From Morinoia aosen (Eukaryota; Arthropoda; Malacostraca; Amphipoda; Talitridae), in the NCBI GenBank assembly GCA_030386875.1, contig CM059562.1, positions 74,520,095-74,584,094 of the forward strand: a stretch of DNA of 64,000 bases, given 5' to 3'. How positions within the stretch are numbered: position 1 is the stretch's first letter; the number at the start of each line of letters is the position of its first letter. The position numbers were made by a program, and so were the translations under genes. Below the pieces are notes generated by a model. That model searched no databases. It had not been told where the DNA came from and saw only the letters and a program-made list of their open reading frames with translations. Below, piece after piece: positions 44,000 to 55,599 of this stretch.

Positions 44000-46800
44000 G
44001 GGGACTTATCGAACTCCAGCAATGACAGTCACCTTGTATTAGGATCTACCAAAGTCAAAATTCATCCTAATCACAATAATTGAGCTTCATAACGTCCCTC
44101 ATGTCCTCCAAGCTTATTTTCAAAACATATCTGCACGTGTGACTCAGTTTCACTACACGAAAAAAAGTAGATTTTCATTAAGACTGTGTGAGCAATACGA
44201 AAGAGTTCCTTTGCATGAGCATTCGAACATCCTTTGGTAACTTGACACCTTACCAATGTACTCTTCTTTTACTGAGAACGCCTTCGACCAACGGAATATT
44301 ATAACACTTCAGTTCACACAACGCGAGTTCTAGGAAGTTTTCAATTTTCCAGAACCCAGGAGAAATTGAAAAAATTAAAGAAGTGTTATAAAAACTAGCT
44401 TTGAAAAAGATCATAGTGATACGAAAACTTCCTAAACGGAGATTGTATTCCAACTGTGAAGCTCAATTTAAAAGTCCATCCCGGCCGACCCTCAGCTGTT
44501 CAGCATACAATTCCTCTTCACTAATAGTCTTTCTTTCGCGACTACGTTCGGAGCAGAAAATGACAGATCTTCTCGGTGCAAGTTTCGCAATAAATTCGGA
44601 ACGGTCGGAAACTTCCAACTCAGTTAAACGTACTTAACTCGGGCCCTTTCACGAGAACCTTGTAGAATGAAAAGCGAGCTAGAGCATTGGAAAGAAGGAT
44701 CAGATGGAGCCCGTATTCGTTCTAGTGAATCATTTAGTCGCTAAATAAATTTTATTAGTAAATGACTTTTTCGGTGGTATATTAATATTTCATTCTTGAG
44801 GGTAGGAATTATTGCACTACGAACCCCGGGTGGAACTCTAAGTCATGGAAATAAAAATAATAAATTTGTGTCATAGATCTTAATAATGAAATACGGTGTA
44901 TTCAATAATTCATGATCATTGATGATTTTTAAATTGTGGCATATGAAGAAATTAATTAACCTTAATTTTCTATCAACTAGCCAGCGACAAAAATGACATA
45001 ATTCTACCAAACGGTCACGAGACACTTTACACGACAATTGCTCTGGCTGCTGCCTTGAGAAGAACTGCAGATTTTATTATCACGACAAAACACAAAACAA
45101 TGAATTATAAGCGTTCTGGTTCCTAACGTAAGAATCCCGCTCTTGCTACAACAACAAACTTCTAGAAATGGGACTTTCATTGAACTGTGAATTACTCTTT
45201 AAGAAAAACGAATGCAAAGTATGAAAAATGTTTTCAAAGACCGATTAACCACCCCCAAGCTGCTTAGGGAAATTTTGCATTACTCTGGCCAAAAAATTAA
45301 GGAAATCTTGCATTACCGTAGGCAGATAATTATTTTAAGACTTGGGTCTATAACCAGAGGTCACGGTCGACGTCGACTATAGCGGCCGTATTGACCTTCG
45401 TTGGCTCGGCACGTCTCAATGCCACCCAATTTAGAGGACTATTCCCTATTTTTCTGTTGCTCGCTACTTCCCGCTATTCGTTGCGAGCCTCGGCATCATT
45501 TACTTTCAACTTTAGGATCGTTGCATCTCATTTCAACCTAACAGTTTTCGAATTTACAGCTCTCATTGGACTCCTTCGTTTTTTCCAGTAGGCCTGAAGT
45601 AAAATTCCAGTGCATAATAGAATAATTTCAGCTTTATTGATGAACTCTAATTCAGGGCTGCAAGGCCGGCAGATTAAGAAGTAAATACAGTACTCGCAAT
45701 GAACTGCATGATTCGTTAGAAATACGCTCGTAATAATGAAACTGTACTTTATTTTGGGCTATCATCTTCTGCTCAAATCTTCACGCTGTGGATAGTTTTT
45801 GGCAAGGAAAATCTCCCATCGCGCTATTTTTTACGCATGATCATACAAAAAAATGTGATACTCTGAGTATTTTTCAAACATACCCAACTTATGCTTATAC
45901 ATCTTAAAAACATCTTTATTGATGGCTCCAGTATAACATTCGCTTTGTACGACGGGTTTTCTATTCCTCCCTACTTACTTTTCTACTAGTTTTCTCCATT
46001 TTTAAAATTTCCAGATGAATAGGTTAGCTCTGGTGAAAATTAAATGCAGTTGCATGACTAGACTTAATCCCTAGTTCATATCGTGATGTTGTAGCCTTAA
46101 ATAATCGACCGCTCTTCAAGTTTTGCTCATTCCACAGTATCATCCAGGTTGATTTTGCTCATCTGTGTGTGAGAAAAACTATCTGCGTTCTCTTTATTAC
46201 TTTACCTCATTTGGATAGTTTTCAATAGGTTACTTTAATGTGGGCAACTAAATACTGTATTCTCAGAAAACAATCTTAACCTTTGCTTTCTCCTTCCTCT
46301 CGAAATACTTCTGCAGTTCAACGCTCTTCACTACGACAGTATTCTGAAAAAATTTCTTGCAGTTCTCATCTTGTCTGAAGGAATGAATCATCGTGATATC
46401 TGATTTATGTGTGTATATTTCGTTATTCTTAAACGTGTAATGCCTGTAACTTGAGCCTTGTTGTCACCACATGCCCTGTCCGATGTTTAACATCAATTGT
46501 TGACCTATTGAGGTTCACTTGCCTTTTAATTAATGTTACTGTTGGGCTTTGTCGCATTTTTATTTGCTCTTCAAGTTATTCACACGAACATGCTTAAGTG
46601 TCTCTCATAAACTACTAATTATAAACTGTTTTGTTGCAAATTGTCATATTTCTTCAGTAGAACAAAACGAAAAGATTTCCGCTTATCGTGTTATTAACAT
46701 AATTTCTTTTGCACTTCAAAAATTAAATTGATTCAAACATCGTTTGCGCAGCCTAGTTAAATGTTATACTCTATTGTTGATTGACTATTTTTTCTATCAT
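44000..46800. other. No supported gene
   Basis: Open frames at 44401-44637 and 45391-45591 (plus strand) start at non-ATG codons and show no splice context. Otherwise AT-rich sequence. Confidence 0.35.
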
Positions 46801-46810
46801 GGTGGAACAG

Positions 46811-47007
46811 AACGAACCATTTGTTTCATCGGACACACGACCTGTGAGCTAACGACCGATCAGCGCTTGAAGAACGCTTCCAGCAACGACCTGGAGCGCC
46901 ATTCCAGAGACTGCCGCCGCTTAGCGCTGATGACGCCACAGCACACGCCGACCCAGCGTTTCAGGGAGCGTGAAATGAACGCCTTCGAGAAGCGAAGGCT
47001 TCTTTGA
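46811..47007 (+). CDS. Candidate terminal exon, product unknown
   Basis: Acceptor TTTTTTCTATCATGGTGGAACAG at 46810; phase 1 frame RTICFIGHTTCELTTDQRLK, NDLERHSRDCRRLALM, TQRFREREMNAFEKRR, LL and TGA. Third positions are strongly G/C, in contrast to the flanks, and the other two plus frames are closed. AATAAA occurs at about 47379. No family recognised. Confidence 0.42.
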
Positions 47008-47846
47008 ACCGTGAGCACAATTGGTAACTTTCTTTGAATTCGTATTTGAAAATTACCTTCTATGAAAACGGCTCTAGATGAAAACTGTTGAAGGTCATAA
47101 CGAATTTATTTTAAATCCTAGTTTACTTGTTATGAAGCTCAAGTTCTTTTTAATGCGTTATTGTTTTAATATAAGTGAAATATTCATGTTAATTGAGGTC
47201 ATAAAACTAAAGCTTCAAATTGTACTTAGACATGCTATCGTATTTTTACATGATAGCTTCTTTACTTGAAGACATAAAAACTTAAAGAGGGTAGAGTTGG
47301 ATGTGATAAATGCCTGTTTTTGCAACATTCACTTGAATGTTATTATTCTTTCCCGTTTCAACCATGCATATCGAGAAAAATAAATTAATTTCAATTATCT
47401 TGAAATTCAATTAACCCATTAAAGCCAGCGTTTTTGTACTCATATTACCGCTGTCACATGCACCATCATTAGACTGGCTCTGGCATCAGGTTTTCCCCGA
47501 TATCAGATTGAGGAAGAGTCACTGAGCAGGGAACTGAAAGGAACATATTAAGGAAAAGATTTAACAAGAAATTCAATACATTAACGCTATTTTCGAAAAA
47601 GGACCATTTAGTTCACAGAGGCGTTAAAGAGTTGAAGGAGAAAAACTTACGTTGACTATGACATTAACAATTAATGCTCTTTACTTACTAAATTGCAATA
47701 CCTGAAAAATAAACAGTAGCCAGCATTTAAAAGCCAATCAAGAGTGAATTAATCTTAACGATCAGAGCACTACGCAGGAAGAGAGATGCATGCTTGCCAC
47801 GCCAGCTAACAACACCGAAGTGACTGTTTTACTCGCCTCGATGTAG

Positions 47847-47928
47847 GCAATATCTCCGGACACGGCGGTCCAATATCGGAAGAATCTGGAAGGGCTGGTG
47901 ATGCGACGCCTGGCATCATGTAGTGATG
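47847..47928 (+). CDS. Candidate internal exon, product unknown
   Basis: Between acceptor CGCCTCGATGTAG and donor GATG/GTGAGC only one frame is open: AISPDTAVQYRKNLEGLVM followed by RRLASCSD, phase 0 to phase 1, with G/C-rich third positions. It lies 840 bases past a stop codon, so it may belong to a different transcript from the exon at 46811. Confidence 0.42.
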
Positions 47929-49034
47929 GTGAGCGCTGAAACTGACGCTTGTGTTACGAAGAAGATGCTAATAGAAATGTAATTACGACCGTCTTACCTA
48001 ATAAAATAAAATATCCTTCATCAACTGTCCTACTAAACGTGAATTTCATGCGTTTTGCCCTCAATTGCAGGTTGTAGCGGGAAATAGATACGCATAATTA
48101 GCATCAAAAATCAATACCGCAATCGTCAGCTTATTCGTTTGACTTATCGGGGACCATTCCCCAACTTGAGGAGCTTATGTATGTCATTCTGTAGCTTTCT
48201 ACAAGTTTGAGTTCATTTACTTATGACGGTGTCTTGCATTAACTCAAAAATTAGTTGTAGGTCATTGGCACTTTTCCCTTCTACTAAACGAGAGCAGAAA
48301 AAACACCGCTGGTCATTTATAGAAAAACTTGCTTGTGTCATCTTGGGGGACTCATCCTATCGACGTACTTGATTTTTTGTTCTCTTGAAGAAATACCGTG
48401 CAAGTGTTATGCTCATAGTTTAACACATTCAGGTCATTTCTTACTCCAAAGTTTCAGCTCGGAACTAAGTGTTTTTTTCATGCAATTTAACATGGATGAT
48501 ATTTTTCTAATTTAACCAGCAGTTTCTAGATCATAGTGTCAAGGCATAAAGTGGGATAACTGATCAAACACCGGTAGAGATACATAGTTCTAGGCCTATT
48601 TCTGATTCCATTAATAGTTTTAGCATTTTGTTGCACATTAATGTTGGTTTTGAGCTGCTACGAAATAACAAGACCTCAGAACCCCAAAAAAGAAGATACA
48701 GTTCCTTTTATACGGAAAGATATATTTCTCTCCCTCTCTGCATACGGGAGAAAAAATAAATTTCGTACAAGTATTGAGAACAGAAAAACGTATTCATTGG
48801 TTCTTCATAAAATACGCAGTTCCAGAATGTCACAATCAGTCATTAATACTACAATTGAGGGGCCTTACTATAATCGGTAATTTGATTCCATAAAAAAAGC
48901 TACTCTTCCATACAAGGCTCGATCGTTGTTATGTTTCCAACCTATGTCTCAATCCCCAACACTACCGACACCAGTAATAAAATGCAGCAGTATCTTGCAA
49001 TATCCAATGGAGGTTGTTGTTTACCCCACGTCAG

Positions 49035-49214
49035 CGTATGGGACGCTACCATTCAGGCCGCGGCGATCACGCGTCTCGCAACAGCAGTGAAGCTGTCGCG
49101 CTACAGCCTCTCACGAGGTGCCACATCCCAGACCGCCTTTACACGCTTTCTCTGCGTGAATATTTAACGGCATGCGATCCTGTACTCCTGGCCTCAAGCG
49201 AGTGTGGTGCATAA
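49035..49214 (+). CDS. Candidate terminal exon running into the 102-bp repeat
   Basis: Acceptor GTTGTTTACCCCACGTCAG at 49034; phase 0 frame RMGRYHSGRGDHASRNSSEA, VALQPLTRCHIPDRLY, LREYLTACDPVLLASSECGA and stop. The local G/C rise is clear. A second frame is open for most of the length. Its last 20 bases are the start of the following tandem repeat. Confidence 0.35.
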   Translation, partial: RMGRYHSGRGDHASRNSSEAVALQPLTRCHIPDRLYTLSLREYLTACDPVLLASSECGA

Positions 49215-49610
49215 AGTGAGAAAAAGAGGAACACCGAAAATTGTTTTGCGTTTGCTTCCGTGGTTTCAATGCAAAATGTAAGAGAGAGAAGTAGTCGTGG
49301 CGAGTGTGGTGTAGAAAGTAAGAAAAAGAGGAACACCGAAAATTTTTTTGCGTTTGCTTCCGTGGTTTCATTGGAAAATGTAAGAGAGAGAAGTAGTCGT
49401 GGCGAGTGTGGTGTAGAAAGTAAGAAAAAGAGGAACATCGAAAATTGTTTTGCGTTTGATTCCGTGGTTTCGATGGAAAATGTAAGAGAGAGAAGTAGTC
49501 GTGGCGAGTGTGGTGTAGAAAGTAAGAAAAAGAGGAACATCGAAAATTGTTTTGCGTTTGCTTCCGTGGTTTCGATGGAAAATGTAAGAGAGATAAGTAG
49601 CCGTGAAAAC
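49195..49610 (+). repeat. 102-bp tandem repeat, about four units
   Basis: AAAAAGAGGAACA recurs at 49221, 49323, 49425 and 49527. Because 102 is 34 codons, the same peptide register repeats on both strands (for example GECGVESKKKRNIENCFAF), giving long frames that need not be genes. Confidence 0.93.
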
Positions 49611-50637
49611 TACTTCAATAGGTTTGGTGAGAGATTCAAAAGAGATAAGTGGTTTTGATAAGTGGTAAATAAGAAAGGGGTATGAATACATGATGAGAGA
49701 TGAAAATAATCTATCAGTTCCGGCGATACGGCAAATTGGTCGGCCGTTGTGATCTTCTAATTCTGATAATTTCCCTGAATTTTTTCTTATACCAAAATAT
49801 TGTATATAACAGAGCAAAATGAACAAGAAATTTTTCAGTAGAAAAAGAAAGTATTGCAAAATATTAAGTCTTCCCTGTTCAAATAAGTGAAGAATTAGAG
49901 AGGAAAGTGGCATACTGTTTCAGTAATTATTGGGTGAAGGAATGGCGTGAACAGCAGCGTCCCAATTCTGCATTTAATTGTTTAAAAATGGAAAAAACAA
50001 TGGCATGAAAATTCAGCATTTATAGTGCAAAGGAATTCAGTATACAGCGACACCTGATTCAATGTTTTAGTCGACCTGTTTAACAATAGGAAAAGCCAAA
50101 TGATCGTAGTTTTACTATCAGCAGCAAATTTTCTATTTAAAAAGCTGCCAAGAAACATATTTTTCCAAGTTTATCATCACTCATTAATTATACTCGCCAG
50201 CAATCGAATTTACCATTTACATGTTAAGAACACATGCTGAATTTTACGGGATTTTCTGATGTTCAAACAGATGCACTTATAACACAATTGAGGTATAACG
50301 AAATACATCTTGCTCCGAGATTCTTCAATTCTGAGAGCGTGTATTTATCCAGTACACAGCAAACGTACTGAACGAAATTTGGAACTAAAAACTCCTTGTC
50401 CAAGATTGTAACCAAATCCAACAAATAACAACGAATAACTCGGTCGAAATAATTTTCCTGTCTTGCTGTGTCATGAGCTGTTTCACCCTCGCAAGTGGTC
50501 TGCAGCAAATAAAAGAACTAAACCATCTATTAAAATACAAAAGATATGCTACGAAACCGACAGCACTGGCTGTTTGTTGACACGTTTTCCCGCGCTCATT
50601 TCAAAAGAATCTAAAACGTATATTTATGGTATCAGGA

Positions 50638-50774
50638 AACCAGAAACAATGGGCGAGAGAAACATGTTTCGCCCGCAGCTGCCACACCGCGGAGACTCCA
50701 CGGCCTCAAAGCGGTGCTTCTTCCAAATTGAATCGCCTAACACAATTTTTATATCTTCCAGAGCCTCTTCCTAA
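50638..50774 (+). CDS. Candidate terminal exon (strand uncertain)
   Basis: After acceptor TATTTATGGTATCAG the plus frame reads KPETMGERNMFRPQLPHRGD, STASKRCFFQIESP and ends ISSRASS with stop. The first 25 codons are G/C-rich at third positions. The minus strand is also open (RFEAVESPRCGSCGRNMFLS), but its splice sites are poor. Confidence 0.3.
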
Positions 50775-51899
50775 TCATTGTAAATTTTCTTTTGGGCTCG
50801 TTCTTATCATTAGGACCTTCAAACTCATGTTGAACCTGTCCCTCTCTCGCCATCGGCATTCGGTTTTAGTTTTTGCTTTGCTTTCCACGTTTTATTTTGT
50901 CTGCAAAGTATGTCTTGATTAGAAGATATTATTTCATTCTGTATCGCATGAGATTTCAATGGTGGGAATGCTTCAAAAAAACTAAAATGTCATGTATATT
51001 GCATGGATGAATATATTTCACCACTAATTTCAAATTATTTTGATACGAAAATCACATTTCATCACAGTTTTTTTCCGCATAGAATCATCCTTTTTAAAAT
51101 TATATTTTGTAAGATTTGATTGAGAAGTTCAAAATTTCTGCTTTATGAGTTTGCCATCTGCCACCGACGATCTTGAATCAATATAACACTTACTGTGATG
51201 TTGAGATTGAATATTTAGATTCATTCCATAAGGTGTTGAAGCAGCAGAACTCAACCACTCAATCGCCTTTAGTAGCAAAGGCTGACCTCCTGTGGAGTTT
51301 ATCAAAATCGTTTCTGATTACAAAAAATCTCGGAAGTTCAGCCGAAGCACAAACTTCCCTTACAACTATATCATTGGGTTCATATTATGTGACAATTGTG
51401 ACATTTATACAATCGCTTAATGTCTTCGCCTGTAATTCTCACGAAATCACCCCAGCGGCTAAATTTAAGTATCAAATTGACTAAGGAACAAATAGAACGT
51501 AATTTTATTTGTACTCGTCAATTAGCCGATTGAGAAAAATCTTTTTCCAGCTAATAGATTGGTAAATACTTCCAAACTTAGTTTTTGGTTCATACCTTAT
51601 TTATGTTGTGCGCTTTTCTGCCGGTAGAGATTCTGGTGCCCGAATCAGACGTTCCTATGGTTGATGAAAACGGTCAAAATCGTTTTTGTAGAAATCAGCT
51701 TCGATAGCCTGGTTATCTAAAAGGAATATAAAATTAATTCCACGTTTAATCGACGCAATGAATATTTTGACTAAATTTTTAAAATTAGTACACGGTGCTG
51801 CGCATCGGCGGATTTAAATTTTAGCTCTAGTGTAACCCTCTTGTTCGACGCATATTTAATTTAGGTATTCCTTTTTCATCAGAACTATCGTTCAGATTT

Positions 51900-52575
51900 C
51901 AATCTTTAGTGAGGAACCCTGTTCATGTGTGTATTCATATGCTGTAGGAAGCGCCACACAGGTGTTCATGTATGGTGAAGGACACCATAAAGAAATTAGA
52001 ATTTAGTGAGGATCACATTACAGACATTCATATTTAGTGACGAATGTCATACAGAAATTAAAATTTAGTCAAAAAGAAAGGAAAAAAGAAAGAAAAGCCG
52101 ATTATTTCAAAAAAATCTGGTGCATGGAATGTAATGTAATACATAGATATTTGAAGAAAATTAGTATAAAGTTTTTACCGTTACACTAATTTTCAAACAA
52201 ATCATACAAGGGTACAATAGGGTACCACAGCCATAGTTATGTCTAGAGGGTACCACAGCCATAGTTATGTCTAGAGAAGAATGCCATACAGACAATCATC
52301 ATTAGTGAGGAACGCCACACAGAAACTTAAATTTAGTCAGGAACACCACAGCCATAGTTATATCTAGAGAAGAACGCTATACAGACATTCATAATTAGTC
52401 AAAAACGATGTAGAAAAATTTAAATTTAGTCAGGGACATCTCAGCCATTGTTACTTCTATTGAAGGATGCCATGGAGATATTCATATTAAGTGAGGAACG
52501 CGATCCAAAAATTCTAATTTAGTCAGAAACACCACAGCAATTCAGTAGTTATATCTAAAGAAGAACGTCATACAA
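51900..52575 (+). repeat. Degenerate tandem repeat of about 90-100 bp
   Basis: Motifs TTTAGTCAGGAACACCACAG, CCATAGTTATATCTAGAGAA, GAACGCCATACAGACATTCA and AGTGAGGAACGCCACACAG recur in the same order about five times. The array ends just short of the exon at 52598. Confidence 0.8.
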
Positions 52576-52597
52576 ATTTTTTTCAGTGCTTAAGTAC

Positions 52598-52935
52598 CTC
52601 AGACTGCACTCGTCGCTCGAGCAGCTGCCGTAGTACAGCGAGAACTGCATGAGGACACAGGTGACCTGCCCTCGCGTACTGCCGCCACACAGCTCAGTTG
52701 GCCACGAGCCGTGACCGCGTAAGGTGGAGTGTGACAAATAAGTGAACGTGAAATAAGGCTGGATCTCGACGAGGGTTTCAGAATAAACCGCGCGATCGTC
52801 CCCAATTTTTGTTTTGCGACATTGAGTCTGCTTGAAATTCAAATTAGCTGCGATGATTATAATTATCAAGAGCAATTGAAAAAGAAGTTTATTATTGTAT
52901 TTATTTTCGCAATTCTTGGGGTTATTCTTAAGCAT
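52598..52935 (-). CDS. Candidate first coding exon of a secreted or membrane Cys-rich protein
   Basis: ATG at 52935-52933 opens a Lys/Asn-rich n-region, the hydrophobic run LLFQLLLIIIIIAANLNF, then QTQCRKTKIGDD, SETLVEIQPYFTFTYLSHS, GSWPTELCGGSTRGQVTC and YYGSCSSDECSLR, with donor CTGAG/GTACTT (phase 2). The distal half is strongly G/C-rich at third positions. The AT-rich proximal part could instead be intron if acceptor TTCAAGCAG at 52828 is used. Downstream exons at lower coordinates were not found. No family recognised. Confidence 0.45.
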
Positions 52936-53337
52936 CACTTGAGCCGATGTGTGGTTCCCGGAAGGAATGGCACTAATCGACTACAGCACTCAGTGAAAGA
53001 ACGTTGTTTTTCTGAACAGACTGGTTCATTAAAAAAATCCAGTAAGACGCCAAGCATTTCCAAGCTCGCCAGTCCGTTAAACTCCGAAATTCTGTGGTTG
53101 ACATCTGAAAAGCTCGGCAATCGCTCCACCTTTTCCCGCTATTTCAAGAGGGGTTACCTCTGGCTTGGTTACCTCTGTCAAGGTAACCAAAAAACTGTAA
53201 AGAGAGTAAGAATGAGATACAATAACAATGAGAATAACCAGATATTTATTGATGATAAAACAGAACACTCCATTATGCTAATTATAAAATATGTTACCGA
53301 GGACGGACCCAAAGTAAACATGATAAGTAAAACATGA
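52734..53337 (+). other. About 200-codon plus-strand frame without an early ATG
   Basis: The frame is open from a TGA at about 52731 to TGA at 53335, with a hydrophobic segment FIIVFIFAILGVILKHHL and a polar, Cys-poor remainder. The first in-frame ATG is near the end (53213). It partly overlaps the minus exon. It may be an exon with acceptor AAATTCAAATTAG (52848) or a decayed gene. Confidence 0.25.
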
Positions 53338-53539
53338 TAACTCAGTAGTGGCACATTCCGAGCTCGAATCAGAAAATTGAGGAATGATGGTATATTGAAA
53401 TAATAAGTTAAAAAACTAGAGTCATTTTATTCAAATTAAAAACTAATTGGATGTGAAAATGAGAAAACAACTTACGGACACTTTATCCCCGGATTAAAAC
53501 ACTGATGACAACATACGAGACGCGTTACTCTAAAACCTC

Positions 53540-53805
53540 CAAACTTTATGATAAGGTTACCTCAACGCATAAGAAGATTACCTCAACTGATGAGAAGGTG
53601 ACCTCAACCGATTAGGCTACTGCAAGGGATGATATGGTTACCTCAACTGATGATAAGGTAACCTCAACTGATGAGAAGGTTACCTCAAGGGAAAATAAGG
53701 TGATAAGGTTACCTCAAGGGATGATACGGTTACCTCAAGGGATGAAAAGGTTACCTCAACCGTCGACAACGTTACCTCAAGGAATGATATAGTTACCTGG
53801 CCGGA
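53540..53805 (+). repeat. 21-bp GGTTACCTCAA tandem repeat
   Basis: About twelve units of GGTTACCTCAACTGATGATAA with drift. Two isolated units lie earlier at about 53150-53190, inside the plus-strand frame. GGTTACC and GGTAACC both occur. Confidence 0.9.
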
Positions 53806-53989
53806 TAAGGCCGGACAGCTGCCCAAATCAGGAGAAAATGGCAAATCAAAAAAGCTGAGCAGCCCCTCGAAGCTGTCCGACTAACAGCTGACGCGCCTCC
53901 ATTAGGAGATTAGCTCACCACTGAGACTGAGGGGCTATTGCAGCTGAGCTGCAGGGTGTTCTTCTGGAGTGTGTGGTGACCTTAGAGTG

Positions 53990-55583
53990 GAGGCCAGGTG
54001 GTGCAGGGGAGGCCAGGTGGTGCAGGGGAGGCCAGGTGGTGCAGGGGAGGCCAGGTGGTACAGGGGAGGCCAGGTGGTGCAGGGGAGGCCAGGTGGTGCA
54101 GGGGAGGCCAGGTGGTGCAGGGGAGGCCAGGTGGTGCAGGGGAGGCCAGGTGGTGCAGGGGAGGCCAGGTGGTGCAGGGGAGGCCAGGTGGTGCAGGGGA
54201 GGCCAGGTGGTGCAGGGGAGGCCAGGTGGTGCAGGGGAGGCCAGGTGGTGCAGGGGAGGCCAGGTGGTGCAGGGGAGGCCAGATGGTGCAGGGGAGGCCA
54301 GGTGGGGCAGGGGAGGCCAGGTGTTGCAGGGGAGGTCAAGTGGTGCAGGGGAGGCCAGATGGTGCAGGGGAGGCCAGATGGTGCAGGGGAGGCCAGGTGT
54401 TGCAGGGGAGGCCAGGTGGTGCAGGGGAGGCCAGGTGGTGCAGGGGAGGCCAGGTGTTGCAGGGGAGGTCAAGTGGTGCAGGGGAGGCCAGGTGGTGCAG
54501 GGGAGGTCAAGTGGTGCAGGGGAGGCCAGGTGGTGCAGGGGAGGCCAGGTGGTGCAGGGGAGGCCAGGTGTTGCAGGGGAGGCCAGGTGGTGCAGGGGAG
54601 GCCAGGTGTTGCAGGGGAGGTCAAGTGGTGCAGGGGAGGCCAGATGGTGCAGGGGAGGCCAGATGGTGCAGGGGAGGCCAGGTGGTACAGGGGAGGCCAG
54701 GTGGTGCAGGGGAGGCCAGGTAGTGCAGGGGAGGCCAGGTGGTGCAGGGGAGGCCAGGTGGTGCAGGGGAGGCCAGGTAGTGCAAGGGAGGCCAGGTGGT
54801 GGACGGGCTGGGGAGGCCAGGGGATGCAGGGGCTGGGGAGGCCAGGGGATGCAGAGGCTGGGGAGGCCAAATGGTGCAGTAGCTGGGGAGGCCAGGTGGT
54901 GCAGTAGCTGGGGAGGAGTAGCTGGGGAAGCCAGGTGGTGCAGGGGAGGCCAGGTGGTGCAGGGGAGGCCAGGTGGTGAAGTAGCTGGGGAGGCCATGTG
55001 GTGCAGTAGCTGGGGAGGCCAGGTGGTGCAGTAGCTGGGGAGGCCAAGTGGTGCAGTAGCTGGGGAGGCCAGGTGCTGCAGTAGCTGGGGAGGCCAGGTG
55101 GTGCAGGGGCTGGGGAGACCAGGTGGTGCAGTAGCTGGGGAGGCCAGGTGGTGCAGTAGCTGGGAAAGCCAGGTGGTGCAGTAGCTGGGGAGGCCAGGTG
55201 GTGCAGGGGCTGGGGAGGCCAGGTGGTGCAGGGGCTGGGGAGGCCAGGTGGTGCAGTAGCTGGGGAGGCCAGGTGGTGCAGGGGCTGGGGAGGCCAGGTG
55301 GTGCAGGGGCTGGGGAGGCCAGGTGGTGCAGGGGCTGGGGAGACCAGGTGGTGCAGTAGCTGGGGAGGCCAGGTGGTGCAGTAGCTGGGGAAGCCAGGTG
55401 GTGCAGTAGCTGGGGAGGCCAGGTGGTGCAGGGGCTGGGGAGGCCAGGTGGTGCAGGGGCTGGGGAGGCCAGGTGGTGCAGTAACTGGGGAGGCCAAGTG
55501 GTGCAGTAGCTGGGGAGGCCAGGTGGTGCAGGGGCTGGGGAGGCCAGGTGGTGCAGTAGCTGGGGAGGCCAGGTGGTGCAGGG
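53990..55583 (+). repeat. 1.6-kb G-rich minisatellite (19-bp then 25-bp units)
   Basis: From 53990 to about 54800 the unit is GGCCAGGTGGTGCAGGGGA (19 bp, about 42 copies). From there to 55583 it is mostly GGCCAGGTGGTGCAGTAGCTGGGGA (25 bp) or a GGGGC variant. Neither length divides by three, so all frames on both strands are open for hundreds of codons; those frames are artefacts. The plus strand has four or more closely spaced G-runs per pair of units, so it is a G-quadruplex candidate. Confidence 0.98.
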
Positions 55584-55599
55584 GAAACAAGGGATTCGT

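Noticed and set aside
49139..49913. Minus-strand frames of 133 and 181 codons rich in Phe/Leu/Ser
   Set aside because: Readings of the 102-bp repeat and AT-rich flank.
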